64,000 nucleotides of DNA from Dendrolimus kikuchii (GCA_019925095.2 CM034395.1:11143713-11207712); one strand, 5' to 3'; shown: positions 11,385 to 24,070, counted from the stretch's first letter. Numbers and translations: made by a program. Notes: generated by a model from the letters alone, not told the origin.

Positions 11385-11706
11385 CTTTTTTTTACTTATT
11401 TTTTTATTGCATGAGTTCAGACAGGCAGATGGCCCACCTGATAGAAAACGGTTAACATCGCCTGTGGACACTTCCAACACAAAAGGTGCTATAAATGCGC
11501 TGCTGTTCTTTAAAGGGGGACTGTTACCTGGCCAATACTGCCGCAACATAACTCTAGGATGTTATGGCGGCATACTGTAGACCTGAGGTGGGAGACATCC
11601 ATACGAGCTAATACCCTACAATCTGGCTGTGAGTTGTTTTGTCGCCGCTTGTGACAGGCCGCCTGACCGCAGGAAATTGTACTGTTTCTCCGTTCCTGCA
11701 CGGATA
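11385..11706 (-). mobile_element. SINE-like repeat family A, copy 3
   Basis: Complete-looking copy from poly(T)/ATTGCATGAGTTCAGAC to CCGTTCCTGCACGGATA, more diverged internally than copies 1 and 4. Confidence 0.7.
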
Positions 11707-12499
11707 GTTCCTGTTTGGTTCAAGTCAGTATTTGGAGAAAGAGAGAGACTTTCGCTTCCAAGTGAAAGTTTATCCTCCTAATTTTAAACTGGTGGAAGAT
11801 TCTGGAATAATACTTAGGGTGAATCTAAAAAACTAAATCTAAAAAATGTTTTCAACAAAAATTGGCAGAGTATAAATTTGATTATATATTTTTGGGTTTG
11901 GTATTAAAATGGTAAAAAAAGTTCATCGCTACTATACAACCTTTTGTTACAGGTCGGCACATACCCGATTTTTAAACTTGAAACTTTGTTTTTCTGCATC
12001 AATAATTTTAATGAAAGAATAAAAACAATTTATCCAATGACTACGGGCGTAGCAGCCGGACGCTTGTAGCAAGTAGCGTAACGTTTCTACGTAGTGATGT
12101 CTGTGGACAATAGAGATGTAGTGTAACCGAGCTCTAGAGCTCTACGTTCGCTGAAATCTTTTGAGCTCCTGTCAGACGGAATAGATACGAGGTTTCGCAT
12201 GCAAAGTTTACTTCTTGTGCCAAGTGTATTTTGTGCTTCTTTTCAGGGTGCTTATGTGAATGAAATTAGAAGCATTGTATAAAGTGTGTGCTTTTTATTT
12301 GGATTTGAAAAATATTATTTTTGAACTATAATAGCAGTCCATAAAGAATCTAATGCTGGGTACAGGTTAAGAGAAACTGACAGTATAACAGCCCCGTTAG
12401 TCCGACGCAGATTAGCGTATTGCATACATCAATTTTGCTTCACCATCAGCACGTGGTAATTGCAACAGTAAGCACAGTAACAAAAAAACTGTCTATGCA
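11707..12499. other. Intergenic DNA, nothing recognised
   Basis: AT-rich apart from a mixed-composition patch near 12040-12190. No gene or repeat recognised. Confidence 0.45.
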
Positions 12500-12574
12500 G
12501 TTTATTACGCGGCCAGAAATGGAACCCACGTAATTTGAATGAGATGCTTTAATCACTGAGCTACAACTGTCCTG
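12500..12574 (-). mobile_element. tRNA-derived SINE head
   Basis: The minus strand has an A-box-like GTAGCTCAGTGATT and a B-box-like GGGTTCCATTTC about 40 bases downstream, which is tRNA-like spacing. It cannot fold as a full tRNA, so it is called as a SINE relic. Confidence 0.6.
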
Positions 12575-12599
12575 CTTAAAGTATTTTAACTATTTCATA

Positions 12600-13015
12600 A
12601 AGATAAGTTCGCATGTAACGCGCGTTAACGCAGGTCAACGCGCGATCAAATTTATAAAGAGTTTAAATGATAAGCGCTAACACGCGTTCTTCGTCACTTC
12701 GTCTATTAGTAAGTTGACATCGGTCAATATGTACAGATTCACTCATTTTGAACTGAATACGAAAACAAGTCACAAAAAAATGTGCAATCGCGATGGAGGC
12801 GCGCGCTTAACTGAACAGTCAACAGACGTTACATACCCGTCAAAGCGCGCGTCAACGCGCGATCACCTGCGTCTAGAGACTTTTTCTCTGAGCGCCGCGT
12901 CAAACCTCGCTGACGCACGTTAACGCGCGCTCATGTGATCGGTTGTATGTAAATACCACGATGTCTAGCCGCGCGATTTGAAAACGCGCGTCAAAATTTT
13001 GCCATCTGAACATGG
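12600..13015. repeat. CpG-rich block with repeated ACGCGCG / GTTAACGCG motifs
   Basis: An island rich in ACGCGCGT, GCGTTAACGC and CAACGCGCGATCA motifs, several of them palindromic, in otherwise AT-rich DNA. CAACGCGCGATCA occurs twice in the same direction. The right edge ends with GCCATCTGAACATGGCC, but no matching terminal repeat was found at the left. Possibly a DNA transposon with subterminal repeats. The 69-codon frame inside is probably fortuitous. Confidence 0.55.
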
Positions 13016-13054
13016 CCTTAAGCGACAAATTACTTTTTAATCAAAAGTAAAGCT

Positions 13055-13430
13055 GGTAGTAGTAGTAGTGGTAGAGCCATGCTGGACTTACTTTCTTGAT
13101 TACAGTTCTTAGAGCCAGCTTGATCGGTGTGATACCATGCTCTCACAGAAGATCGACGTGAAACGGTTAGCCTTTTCGTGCAATGAGTTGAGAGTTCTCT
13201 TCACTTCACTTCTACCTCCCTTTATCCAATCTTCCCTATGCCATCCCCTTATTCCAATCCCACATCCCAAATTTCCTGTCTGATACCTTTATCTCATTTC
13301 GCTATCCCATCCTAAAGGCTGGCATCGCGTTGATTCCCCATTGGTGGTGTAAACGCCTGTAAGCTACGATAACCACTTTCCATGAGCTGGGCCGTCTGCT
13401 TGTTTGAGAGGCTTCGAAAGAATAAGAAAA
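13055..13430 (+). mobile_element. SINE/LINE-tail repeat family F, copy 1
   Basis: Contains CATGCTCTCACAGAAGATCG, a C/T-rich middle, and an end (CCATGAGCTGGGCCGTCTGC) that resembles the 3' end of family A. Parts recur reversed at 33.96-34.15 and 42.8-43.1 kb. Confidence 0.6.
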
Positions 13431-13439
13431 AGTTGATAT

Positions 13440-14315
13440 GGCGATTAAAAATTGCACGTAAACCTCATAATGAAAAATTGATTGTTCCGTATTAATATCC
13501 TGTGAATTTTTGTGTATATTTTACGCACTTAGTAACACTTCGTAATCTACCTTTGCGGGGATTACCGGTAAATCGTCGGCAGCGAAAAATATTCAGCTTC
13601 GTATCGACGCGGGGCGGCGGTTAATTACTCTTGAATATTTATTGGTCGTTTGAATAAATCGCCCGAAGCGGATAAGCCTTTAACTTGTATTATATTCATT
13701 TTTCCACCGCTAATTTTCGGCTCCTCTTTGTTAAAGTTTCGCACCAAAAAATATTATACATAAAAAGTTTCCTTACGCCTTCATTGTTTTCAAAGATATT
13801 TAAATACTCCGCGCTCTTACAAAATTATTATTGTTATTTATGAGACTGGTGTATAAGAAAACTGAGAATTTGATATTAAGCTTTGGAGAAAAAATATTGG
13901 TATTTGGTGACGTGCTTAAAATAAATATTCTATGCTCGACCATTCAGTGTCCTTAAGTTGAAAATTTGAGTAAAATTTTTAGGTTCCGTAGTTGTTTTGG
14001 CAATATACATGAAATTTAGTACGAATATATTGGTATTCTATACGTTGCACAATGCTGTAGTTAAACTTCTGAAGATATTTGATCTTTTAAGCTGTTATTA
14101 GGACTTAAAATATTTTTAAGTAATATGAGATATTTTTATTTCTCCCTCTCCTGATGCACACCTATGTTAGGGCGTTTTATTTTATATTTTATACAAACTT
14201 GTTTATTACACTGTTCTTATGCTAGCTATGTCTACTTCTAAACATGTTACTTTTAAATTATTAGGATATTCTATCTGACATAAAAAAATATTTATTTATG
14301 TATTTACTTTTATGC
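13440..14315. promoter_or_regulatory. Non-repetitive block, possible regulatory DNA
   Basis: At 13530-13740 the composition is balanced, with GATTACCGGTAAATCG, TTAATTACTC and GAATATTTATTGG, and there is no coding or repeat signature. It resembles developmental enhancer sequence in texture only. The rest is AT-rich with nothing recognised. Confidence 0.25.
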
Positions 14316-14317
14316 AC

Positions 14318-14763
14318 TACAAGCTTTCTATACTATTCCATCGATGTGGGCGCGTACTGCCGACTGGGAGCGGGTGTTCCACATCCAAAAGAGAGCCGTG
14401 CGCGTTTTAGTGCGTGCACGTAGCACGGCATCGGCACGATCGCACTTTATAAAACTAGCTATACTCACCCTACCTGTATACCAATACCAACTCGCCGTGT
14501 ATGCGCGATTCAATGCAAATTCTTATGCCAAGCAGACTGACGTGCTTTCGCACTTCACAATTCATAGGTATGATATGAGGCATATAAAATGCAATCTTGA
14601 GAAGTCGGACAGATTGACACATGTCATGGGACCGACAATATACAATAAATTCCCGAGAAATATAACACGAGTCACTATCTGTCAATGTGTTCAAAATACG
14701 GCTCAAAAGATGGTAATCGATCGCACCATTTACACATATGATGAATTTAGGACATACGTTTAA
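14318..14763 (+). pseudogene. CR1/Jockey-like LINE polyprotein C-terminus
   Basis: The frame reads WARTADWERVFHIQKRAVRVL, then IKLAILTLPVYQYQLAVYA, then GPTIYNKFPRNI, and ends YTYDEFRTYV. These are the usual post-reverse-transcriptase motifs of CR1/Jockey-type LINEs. The catalytic RT domain is missing (5' truncated). Confidence 0.8.
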
Positions 14764-15875
14764 ATTGTAGAAACAATTAACGTGTAACAATGTTATCAAT
14801 AAAATAATTTATAATTTATCTCCATTCTCTATGCCTATTTTCCTTATACTATTTTTATTTTCTATTTCTCTACAGCTTTTATTTTACAGTTTTATATTAC
14901 TTGGCACCAGATACAATTTTATTTATTACTTATACTACACTAATATGTTAGTTTATATAGGTTGTGAAATATAGGATTTTGAGGTTACCTAACTGGAGTT
15001 CGCTATTTCACACGCACATTATCGCATTTTGGAATATATAAATTGACAGAATTTACTTAGGTCCGGCAAATCAGTGTTACAGAAATATTAACAAAAAAAC
15101 TACGAATATTATTTTATCTAATTTTTTTTACACTTTCTTTATAAAAAATAATTTTTGTGACAATTTTTTTATGTATGAATCTTTATCTGATTCAAAAAAA
15201 TGTTTTTTGAAACTTAGGTGTTTCACTGTTAGAATCTGTGCAATTCAGATTTGTTGTAAGTAAATTCTGTCAATTTAAATCTTAAAAAATGTGAAAATAT
15301 ACGAGAACGGAAGAGATAGCAAACATTAGGTAGCTTAAACCTTAAAATCTTTTTTATAGTTGCCAAATGACGAAACAGTGAACGTTGGTCACCTCTACGG
15401 AACCCTTGATAGTTCTTGGGCTTTCAGGTACTTGCCTGAGTTTTTAAACAGATTTTTAGTGAAATTTTATGCAGAGAGCAGCTGTTGCCCTTTTCGTATC
15501 GACGCTTAACGGGTTGGCATTGTAAATGAGCTGTGTTTAGCAAAGTCGGGGGAGAGAATTACTTTCGTTGATCCCCGGAAAAGTTTCACTATTACGGCGC
15601 GCAAGTGTGATCCCTTTCATATTACTTTTATGAGTACGCCAGTAGTTGACGGGACCTATGCAAATGTTATTGCGTTTGCTAAGAAAACATCGCCCCAGGA
15701 CTGGCACAGTTACTGCGCGTTGCAGCGAACCGTAATACGATTGTATGTATAAACCTGATTCACGTATTTACTTAAATTAGATTGCACCACAAAATAAATG
15801 CCTTCCAAACAAGACGTCTTATATTGTTGATAACAGTTATATAATCGTGAACATCTTAAGCTAGTATAGTGCATA
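14764..15875. other. Intergenic DNA; mixed-composition block at 15.45-15.75 kb
   Basis: AT-rich to about 15.4 kb. At 15450-15750 the sequence is non-repetitive and less AT-rich (AGTCGGGGGAGAGAATTACT, ATTACGGCGCGCAAG), with no frame of interest. Confidence 0.35.
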
Positions 15876-16078
15876 TCTTTATATATATAATTCTTCTGTA
15901 CGTGTGTTGACAGTGAATTCCTCCTAAACGGCTGGACCGATTTGAATGAATTTTTTTGTGTGTGTTCAAGTGGATTCGAGGATGGTTTAGATTCACAACT
16001 GGACCCGGTAGGTGGCGCTGCAATCGGGTTATAAATTTTATTTCTTCAGGGCAGAACAACGTTTGCGGGGACAGCTAG
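15876..16078 (+). mobile_element. Helitron-like short element
   Basis: Begins TCTTTATATATATAATTCTT after an A and ends GGGGACAGCTAG before a T. ACGGCTGGACCGATTTGAAT and ACAACGTTTGCGGGGACAGC match the reverse of the element at 61.8-62.3 kb. It is 203 bp, non-coding and internally deleted. Confidence 0.65.
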
Positions 16079-16281
16079 TGGTTATATAAAATGTATAATT
16101 GTAAACCGCTTTAATAAAATAAATCAGTTTATTAGGCTACTTATTAAATCGGTCATTAAAATAACAAGTGGGACGTTTATGGGATAATATCTACTCGTAT
16201 CTCATTCCTGGGGGCGAAACTCCTCATTTTGGTGGTATACCTGCCTCGTGGGGTCAAAACAAATTGGCCGGTTTCGTAAAA

Positions 16282-16447
16282 CATACATACATAACTTCAC
16301 GCCAGTTCCCTTGCGGGGTAGGCACGAACAACAGAGTGCCATTTAGGCTTATTCTTACACACCTCACTTGCCTCTTTGACATTCATAACTCTTGTCATGC
16401 AAGCTCGTCTGTTCTTAAGGCTTCTGACATCACCTTCTGCTAGTACA
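16282..16447 (-). mobile_element. RTE-like LINE 3' end, copy 3
   Basis: Near-identical to the 3' part of copy 1 at 6.8 kb, with the ACATACATACATAACTTCAC tail. It ends at a 5' truncation within the GDVRSLKNRRA-coding part. Confidence 0.75.
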
Positions 16448-16567
16448 CCTACCTAGTGCTAGTTTCGTAAAACAGTTAACTCAATTTTTAGGTTTACTGA
16501 CAATATTTTCTTTACCGTTAGCATATGTTAATAGTAACACTATACACATTAAGTCAGAAAACCGCTT

Positions 16568-16655
16568 AAACAGGGCATGCTCTCCTGTCTGGATTCGAAC
16601 CCATGTGATTGAAAATGAGACGCAGTTGCCTCATTCTCTGAGCTACGACTTATTG
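16568..16655 (-). mobile_element. tRNA-derived SINE head
   Basis: The minus strand has GTAGCTCAGAGAATG (A box) and GGGTTCGAATCC, a perfect B box. The spacing is about 45 bases. This is the best-preserved Pol III promoter among the SINE relics here. Confidence 0.7.
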
Positions 16656-16659
16656 TACC

Positions 16660-18447
16660 AATATACTTAAAGATTTGTAGAGGTCTGCAAGACAAAGACC
16701 AAAAAGCATACACAGATGTAGGTAGTCGACCGTTTATTAACTTAATAAGTGATAAATTTCCCTTAGAACTGTTAGTTGCCGATTATATGCATAAAGTATA
16801 ATATTTGTCAGAGTATATCTGAACGTATGCGACTTTGGTGCCGGCGGCCTGTGGGCCACAGATAATTCTGAATATTGTGGAATATTTGTCGTACGGGTTG
16901 CAAGAGCGAAATAAACGGTGTGAGAGCAGTACGGAGAGTACTGTAGAGATGGGACGACTGGGATGGGATGGGAGGACGACCAAGTTATATGAGCGTCAAA
17001 CTGAAAAAGTGTTCAGCAGTGACCAGTAAATAAAAATAATTCAAATATCGACGGAGTGAAATGTGCTGAGTTGAAATCTGTATCTGACTTATGTCATTGT
17101 AATAAATCTATAGTTTTTACAATGAATTTAAATATAAGAAAATATTAAGGGGGTTAATTCTAATTAGTAAATTTCATAAATGCTACTTTTATTATATTTG
17201 TCTCTCTGTTAGAGCATCACGTGCAAATACTGAAAGGATTTAAAGGAAACTCGATACAGAGCTAGCTTATATCCCGGGCCAACATTTATATACTTTTCAT
17301 CCATGGGATAGGTGAATATAGCCAAAAATATGGTGCTGTGGTCGCGTTTTTTGGTTAAACTTTCGCGACTAGTAGACATATGATTATATAAAGTTTGCTG
17401 CTGTAAACGTTTGCTTTAAATTTTAACCTCTAGCTATAGTAACGCCACCGATGTAATGCCTTTTTACAGACATTCAACAGACAAAGGTTGGAAGAAATTG
17501 CTAATAGCGGAAGCAGCCTATTGTATACTTTTACTTCTGTTACATGCATCTTTTATCACAAAAAAAATAATATTCATTCATTCATTTTTTTAACATAGAG
17601 ATGGTCCTTGTAACCTCCATAAGTACACTGTGAGCGCGGTGGTTGCGTCGTCAGGACTAATGATTGAAGTTAGCCGAGGCTGGCGTGTTGCCCGCCGAAT
17701 TCAACTTTTAATTGATTTGACATTATTCCGTTTGTGGATCCCGAGCGATCGCGATGGGCCCCTTCAATTATAACTCATCTCCCAATGAAATGATCAAATG
17801 AAAATTAATTTACGAAAGTTAAATGAAGTTATTAAAATCCTGAGGATGATGTCGTTCAACATTGTAATTAAATTGAGACTTAACACTCGTACTTACTATC
17901 TGAGAAAGCAAAGTAATTTATTCTGTAAATATGTCTTATTATAATAATAAAATATGTTTCCTGATTAGCAGCTAATAAAATATTTGGGTCTAAAAATAAT
18001 AATGTTAAAAAAGATATATACGAATTAAATCATTATTCTATAAATGTAAATACGTAACAGTGGCATGGACTTCTTACAATTCGATTTCCAAGAAGGTCAA
18101 AAGCGCGTTTTGTTCAAACATTATTATTACTAGTGTCTCTAACAACCAAAAGCAACCAAAAGGTCAAGAGCGCACTGAATTTATGGGCGCTTATGTTTTT
18201 TATTCATGAGTTTATACGATTACTGTATTACTACTATCTCTTATGTTCGGCGGCTTTCCAGACGTATTAGATGAAATAACAACTCATAACCCAATTGGGC
18301 TTCGGCTTATATTTCAAGATTTGCGTTAAGATTGCCAAGTTAAAAATACAAATTGTAATTAGAAAAGGCATTGCGAGTTAGACGTTTTTTCAACAGGGTT
18401 GTAGTCGGCGCTTGCATCATACGGTATGTTATTTCAACCGGATTACC
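16660..18447. other. Intergenic DNA; mixed block at 17.6-17.8 kb
   Basis: No gene. At 17600-17810 there is a non-repetitive block (GGACTAATGATTGAAGTTAG, AATTGATTTGACATTATTCC, CGATCGCGATGGGCCC) that could be regulatory. Otherwise AT-rich. Confidence 0.35.
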
Positions 18448-18775
18448 TTTTTTTTTGCGAGGGGAAATCCGTTTGAGGACTAAGCCGCGACAGGCGCAGA
18501 AGCCTGGCGGGATAATTCGCGACCCGTGTGTGGGATTCGCCAGATCGGGGGTGGCACTAGCGTGCCCAGTCAGAACTGGTGCCACGCTATTGCCACTCCC
18601 CAGTTAGGGATACCCACTAAAACCTCTGGGTGTTCCATCCTGCGTCTTATGCCAGGGCTTATACAGGATTACCAGCTCCTCGTGCCCTGGCAGGCGTGGG
18701 CCTCACACACAGGCCTCTTCCATTGCCGAGGGACTTCTTTTGTCCCCCGGCAACCGGCTTACCCTAGTTGAACTT
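18448..18775 (-). mobile_element. Non-LTR retrotransposon 3' tail, family B, copy 3
   Basis: Reverse copy: poly(T) at 18448-18456, then the complement of CGAATCCCACACAC, then GGATACCCACTAAAACC and GCCTGGCAGGGC-type sequence. Short frames inside are not conserved. Confidence 0.7.
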
Positions 18776-20938
18776 CCACCCCGCACCACTGATACCTTGT
18801 CTTTAATTATTTATATTATATACTTATAATACTTTAATAATCTAATATATTGTTGCCAAGATAGAATATTAATTTATGCAAATTTTGCAAGTACAGTGAA
18901 ACTGTGTACTTGCTTAGATTAAGTTTTGAAACATAATGTACAAGTTAAAGTTCAGCCAATATTCTCACAGCCTCCATAAAACTAATACGATGGCACACCG
19001 CTCGCGTTCTCCATATGTCGTAAGTGGATAAAAATTGGAAAGTTCAAACGATAGCTTCTGCAATTTGCTCGAAACTTACGAAATGAGAATCTAATGCACA
19101 ACTTTCTAATAGACGTGGCTACCTACTCTTTATCTTTCTGATCGGAATCCGCTGACAGTGAGTGTTAGCTATACGAGTAAGAACACGTAAAAGTTCGCTT
19201 TTTATTCAGGTCGATATTGGTGGTTTAGCTCATATTATGAAGCGATGTCGTCGGCAGATAAGGTCTTGTATTATTGAGAATATATATCACGTTTTATGTC
19301 ATAAAACTGATAATAGAACACGTAGTGCCGAATATAATGGTTCGCGGCGATGACAGATCATGGCGAGCTACAAGCCAAATTTTAACCCAGCTTGATCTTA
19401 CTAGGCAATTTTGGATTGGCTTATGTAAACATAGACGAAAAAGGTCGGCGAGACGTAAAGTCCGCGCGTTTATCACCCGCTTTAATTTGTTTATGAAAGC
19501 AATGCAGTTGTTTTTTTCTAATAACTTTTTATGTTTATAAACACCTGATAGCTAAGTAGCCAAAGTATACGCGACTTATTCCAATTACGTCGGTTCATAG
19601 CTGTCTATAAAACTGACTGAAATTGTGATCTATTTTGCTGAACTATTGCATATACTATTACAATGAAGACTATGTCGTTGCGGTGAAATGCACTATCGTG
19701 AGGAGATCTAATGATTTTTCGTTGTGTGGCGACAATCCGTCTTGGACAAGCATGACGGTTATATTGTTAGTTTACCTGACACGGCAAGACCGAACACATC
19801 ACTGAGATTTTGTCTAGAAAAAAACAACTACAGGTACTCTGCCGTGCTATCACATAAAATCTGCTTGGAATGTACTTTTGCGTAATCGTAAAAAAAAGGC
19901 TGGCTATATTTATATCATATGATTGGTTGGTATATGATTGCCTTTTTAAGAGTTCATAATTATTCTGGTAAAAATAGAAACTCGACAATGTGCATGTACT
20001 GACCGCGGACTTGATTAATTTTGCACACTCATAGTAAGTTTTAACTATCCATTGATAATTAAAGTACCGATATACTTCTAAAAATAAAGCTTTTACTAAA
20101 CGAATACTCACAAAATTCGTAAGAGCCTTTGAATATCTTTTAGCGGCTTTTTAATTTGTTCCACACAAAGAAATTTTATAATTTATTCCTTTGATATCTT
20201 GAGAGTATTCTAATCTCGTAATCAGTTTCAGCGAGCACGGTGCGACCGTTTGAACCCAACACAGGTCGTACACACGATTAGAGCTCTCACGTGGATTCAA
20301 GCTGTTAGGGAGACACGTGAAAACTTTTAAAGAGATAAATTAGATTTGGATGTTTCAATAAGATATCATTTATCTTTTAATGGATATGTTGATAGAATAT
20401 AAAAGTATCATATTGATTATAAACCTCGTATACTTATTTATGCAATATTAATGTATTAAATTGGTACATTGAAGGCTTTATAAAAAGATGAACCAGAAGA
20501 GAGTTGGATGTGAAAGATTATATAAAGGTTTATGGTGTAATAGAGGGTGCATCTAAAAATAGAACGAAAACAATCAGTAGCAACCGTAAACAGTCAGTGT
20601 TGGTAATATGACGCAATTTTAGTTTATATGCAGGTAATAAATAGCACGGAAGAATAGTATACTTTTTCGATTGCAATAATAACTAAACCTTCCTAAAAAG
20701 CATCATATTTTCGTCCCCGTTATGGAAAGTTCGTGTGAATTTCATGACAGTTTGTACATATTCAAAGTCGTAAAGAAAGAACAAACAAAGATATAAAAGT
20801 CCAAACAAAGTCGCGTTCACGTTTATATATTTTTATGGTCTTACTTTTATAATTACGAGGTCAGATATACAAGGTTTAAACATAAAATTATACTTAATTA
20901 TTACTCGATACCCAGAAGAATTGAATTTTTAGCAAGAA
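18776..20938. other. Intergenic DNA, nothing recognised
   Basis: Several frames of 60-114 codons (for example minus 19767-20111) lack family features and have AT-driven composition. Confidence 0.4.
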
Positions 20939-21150
20939 CTAGCTGATACCCGTGACTTCGTCCGCGTGGTGCGGTTTTTTAACTATCCCACGGGAACTTT
21001 TTAATTTTTCGGGATCAAAAGTATCCTATATGTTGACCAGGGTTATAAGCTACCACCACACAAAATTTTATTTAAATCGGTCCAGTCGTTTCGGAGATTA
21101 GCCGGTACAAACAGACAGACAAACAGATAAACAGAGAAACAAAAATTTGA
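20939..21150 (-). mobile_element. Helitron-like element, 3' part
   Basis: Reading minus, it ends in CTAG before a T, preceded by the complement of CTGATACCCGTGACTTCGTC. It includes TTTTCGGGATCAAAAGTATC and AATCGGTCCAGTCGTTTCGG, and an ACAGACAGACAAACAG run near the far side. The 5' end was not located. Confidence 0.55.
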
Positions 21151-22089
21151 AAAAAATCTAAATTAGTTCTATTTCACTTCTTACATCCCCCTGACTCGGT
21201 TTTTAGCATTTTTTTCATTGTACAGAAATTCGATCTCTACAGTTTTATTATATGTATATAGATTAAGGGGTTCATGGTTATTTTTGTAGCAAAGCTAATA
21301 GTCTTGTAATAATACATTATTCCTTTCGTTTTTGTTTTATTGCACAATAAAGACTTATTTATCTAATATATATCATCTTATTAAGGTTAGATTTACCGAG
21401 GTAAATAGAAGCATAACTTGCAAGTCTTTGGCCCATGTTATCTACACCGCGGTTTGCCTCGCAGCGGGCAGCCGCAGCGATATCTCGTATGTCGCTCTAA
21501 TTAAACGCATACCTAAGACACGTTATAAAATTATATTCATTATATAACACCGTAAACTGTGGTCTGAAGCAGTCGATTAAAAGGGCCCACATTAAGATAA
21601 TCATCCGGCAAAGAGCAGACACGTTACCTCATTAGAAATGACGATGTTTTAATATGTCGTTTGCAAGCGTTTTGTGGGAAATTACGCTCATAAAATTGCA
21701 GAGACCGTAATGAGTTTTTTGGTAATTTCATTGTAAGTACCGCCTCGATAAACGAAAACCAAGTTATTTGGCATGTAAGTACATATAATGTAATACATAA
21801 AATATAATATTTATAATTTAAAATTAATTGTCCCTGTGGGAATTGAACTTATATTCTGAACCCTGCAAAATATCAAAATAAAACATACGCGTCAATTTAA
21901 GGTTAAATTCCTGTTTTAGTTGCTAAAATAATCATGTTAATTCTTTCAGCCGTTTCGGAGCCTATATAGAGCAAACTTTCCGACATATTGACACATAGAT
22001 AATATTTATATACTGCCATATATGTAGGTATATTCTAAAAAAAGATTATTTATAATTAGGATTATATAATAAATTAATAATAGCTAAAA
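21151..22089. other. Intergenic DNA; mixed block at 21.56-21.73 kb
   Basis: No gene. 21560-21735 is non-repetitive, with CATTAAGATAATCATCCGGC and GGGAAATTACGCTCATAAAA, possibly regulatory. Confidence 0.35.
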
Positions 22090-22965
22090 TAGATTTTTCA
22101 CTGCTTCCCAATGTGATCTTTCATGATACGCCTATTCCTATCAGTGATCAAGTCAAGAATCTTGGCGTAATAATGGACAAGGAATTGTGTTGGCGACCCC
22201 ACATTACTGAATTAAGCCGCAAGACTTTTGCATCCTATGCATCGCTTAGGAGACTGAAAAATTTCCTTCCGACTGCCACTAGGATTTCACTTGCTCAATC
22301 AAATATACTACCAATCTTACTACTACTATCTTAATCTTTACGTTACTATCTTAATCTTACTCAATAGCAACTTTTTAAGCTCGAGCGTCTTCAAAATGTT
22401 TGCATAAGGTTCATATTTTGTTTAAAAAAATATGCCTATCTCACTTCGCCGGAATGCTCATCTTCTCAACTTACTATATCGTATACTGTTTATACCTTAT
22501 ACCCCTCCTTATCTTAAGGAATGTTTCAACTTCCTTCATACGTCACATACACTCAATTTGCGCTCCACTAATAATCTCCTGTTAATGGCACCCTGCACAC
22601 TCTTCAACAGTTTATTCCAACTCCTTCGCCATGCAGGCTGTCTTACTTTGGAACTCTTTGCCCGCTGACGTGAGAAAAGGTAAATCTTTTGCCATATTTA
22701 AAAATTCACTTAGGAATCATTATGTAAGTCTTACACTATAATGTATGTGCTAGTTTACAATAGACTGTAATCTGTTGTCCATGTATGTCATTTTTTTCCT
22801 TTTCTTTGTTGCATAATAATTACAGATAATTTAAGAATTTCCTGAGTCAGGTTGCCTGGAAGAGATAGCTTTTAGCGATAAGGCCGCCTTTTATTTTACT
22901 AAGTAACTATTGTCGTGCATTTTTTTTAAATTTTGTTTTGGTGAACAATAAAGTGTTGTCTATGT
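22090..22965 (+). pseudogene. CR1-like LINE relic with 3' UTR
   Basis: The frame at 22113 reads IPISDQVKNLGVIMDKELCW and LRRLKNFLPTATRISLAQS, the region after the RT active site. Frameshifts at about 22.33 and 22.43 kb lead to SLRRNAHLLNLLYRIL, LKECFNFLHTSH and NLRSTNNLLL. The 3' UTR has GCCTGGAAGAGATAGCTTTT, AAGGCCGCCT and AACAATAAAGTGTTGTC. Broken copy. Confidence 0.85.
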
Positions 22966-24070
22966 CTAATAATATATAGCAGTCCTTACTTAACTTTTGA
23001 GATACTTGAATTTATTGGTACAGATAATAGGCAGTCGCACTATTTTATATTAAATTCTATCCTGTAATCATATTTCAGAGAGGAAATCGAAGCCTATAAT
23101 TAAGTATAGGAATTTGTTTAATGTTAATGAATCTCGTAATAATTCTGTCGAGTAAAGTAATAATAGCACGGTTGTTAAACAGGATCGTTGTGATTTTAAT
23201 CGTCCACGAATCAAAAGTTTCTGGCGTTTTTGAAATTCCGCTGATGGATTTCTGGCTCGCATTAAAACTTCCAACATTCAGTGTTTTCACTTCTACTTTT
23301 CTATTTACTTTTCTATTAAACTTTGTTTTTCTGTAGGTGCGGGATGAGGCAGAGTCGAGATTTATCTACGCGATACCGTTCTATTTGGCCGAGGGAAAAT
23401 TCAATTTGGTTTTTACCTGAGGGTGCTTCGTTCGAACCCTCGCATCCTCTCTTTAATGTTGTTGGATTCTTTGGAACATACATAAATGTGGTATTTTACT
23501 GCTTATTTTACGTTTCCGACGCGCTCACGTAATTACGATTCTAGTTTCATTTATAATATTTTGGATATTTTATTTGTTTCTCTAATCCATAGTTTTAACA
23601 TAAAATGTTCATAGTTTATTTGGGTCTTAAAGCCGCCCTTCGTTCCGTTGATCTTGGTCTCGTTCTATAGTATGAAATCTATCATTGTTATATCAGAATC
23701 GATACCCACTTACGTTTCGAAGATCTGAATCTTCGTGATGTAAATTACTATAATAGGTATATGTCATCGAATTCCAAGTTCATGAAAAAGATAGATACAT
23801 AGAGATGTCCTTTTTTTTGGAAACTTTTAACTAAACTCGGCTAACTGGAACAATAATCCTGTATTGTAAGGGTGTTACAAACATACAAAATATGAACAAA
23901 CACATCACCCAAAACGGTAATAAACACCTCGCTTCGCAAATATTTTGTTTCGAATGTGGATTAAACTTGATAAGCACATCTCAGCAAGGTGACTACTGCA
24001 GTCCGTACGCCAATCGTTTCGTCGTATATTATTTACATTTGAACATTTTTTTTAACAAAAACAAATCTGA
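22966..24070. other. Intergenic DNA, nothing recognised
   Basis: Small overlapping frames on both strands at 23.07-23.53 kb have no family signature. Confidence 0.4.

Noticed and set aside
16568..16655. Possible tRNA gene on the minus strand
   Set aside because: It has a perfect B box but no paired acceptor stem, and similar heads are scattered in the window, so it is a SINE relic.
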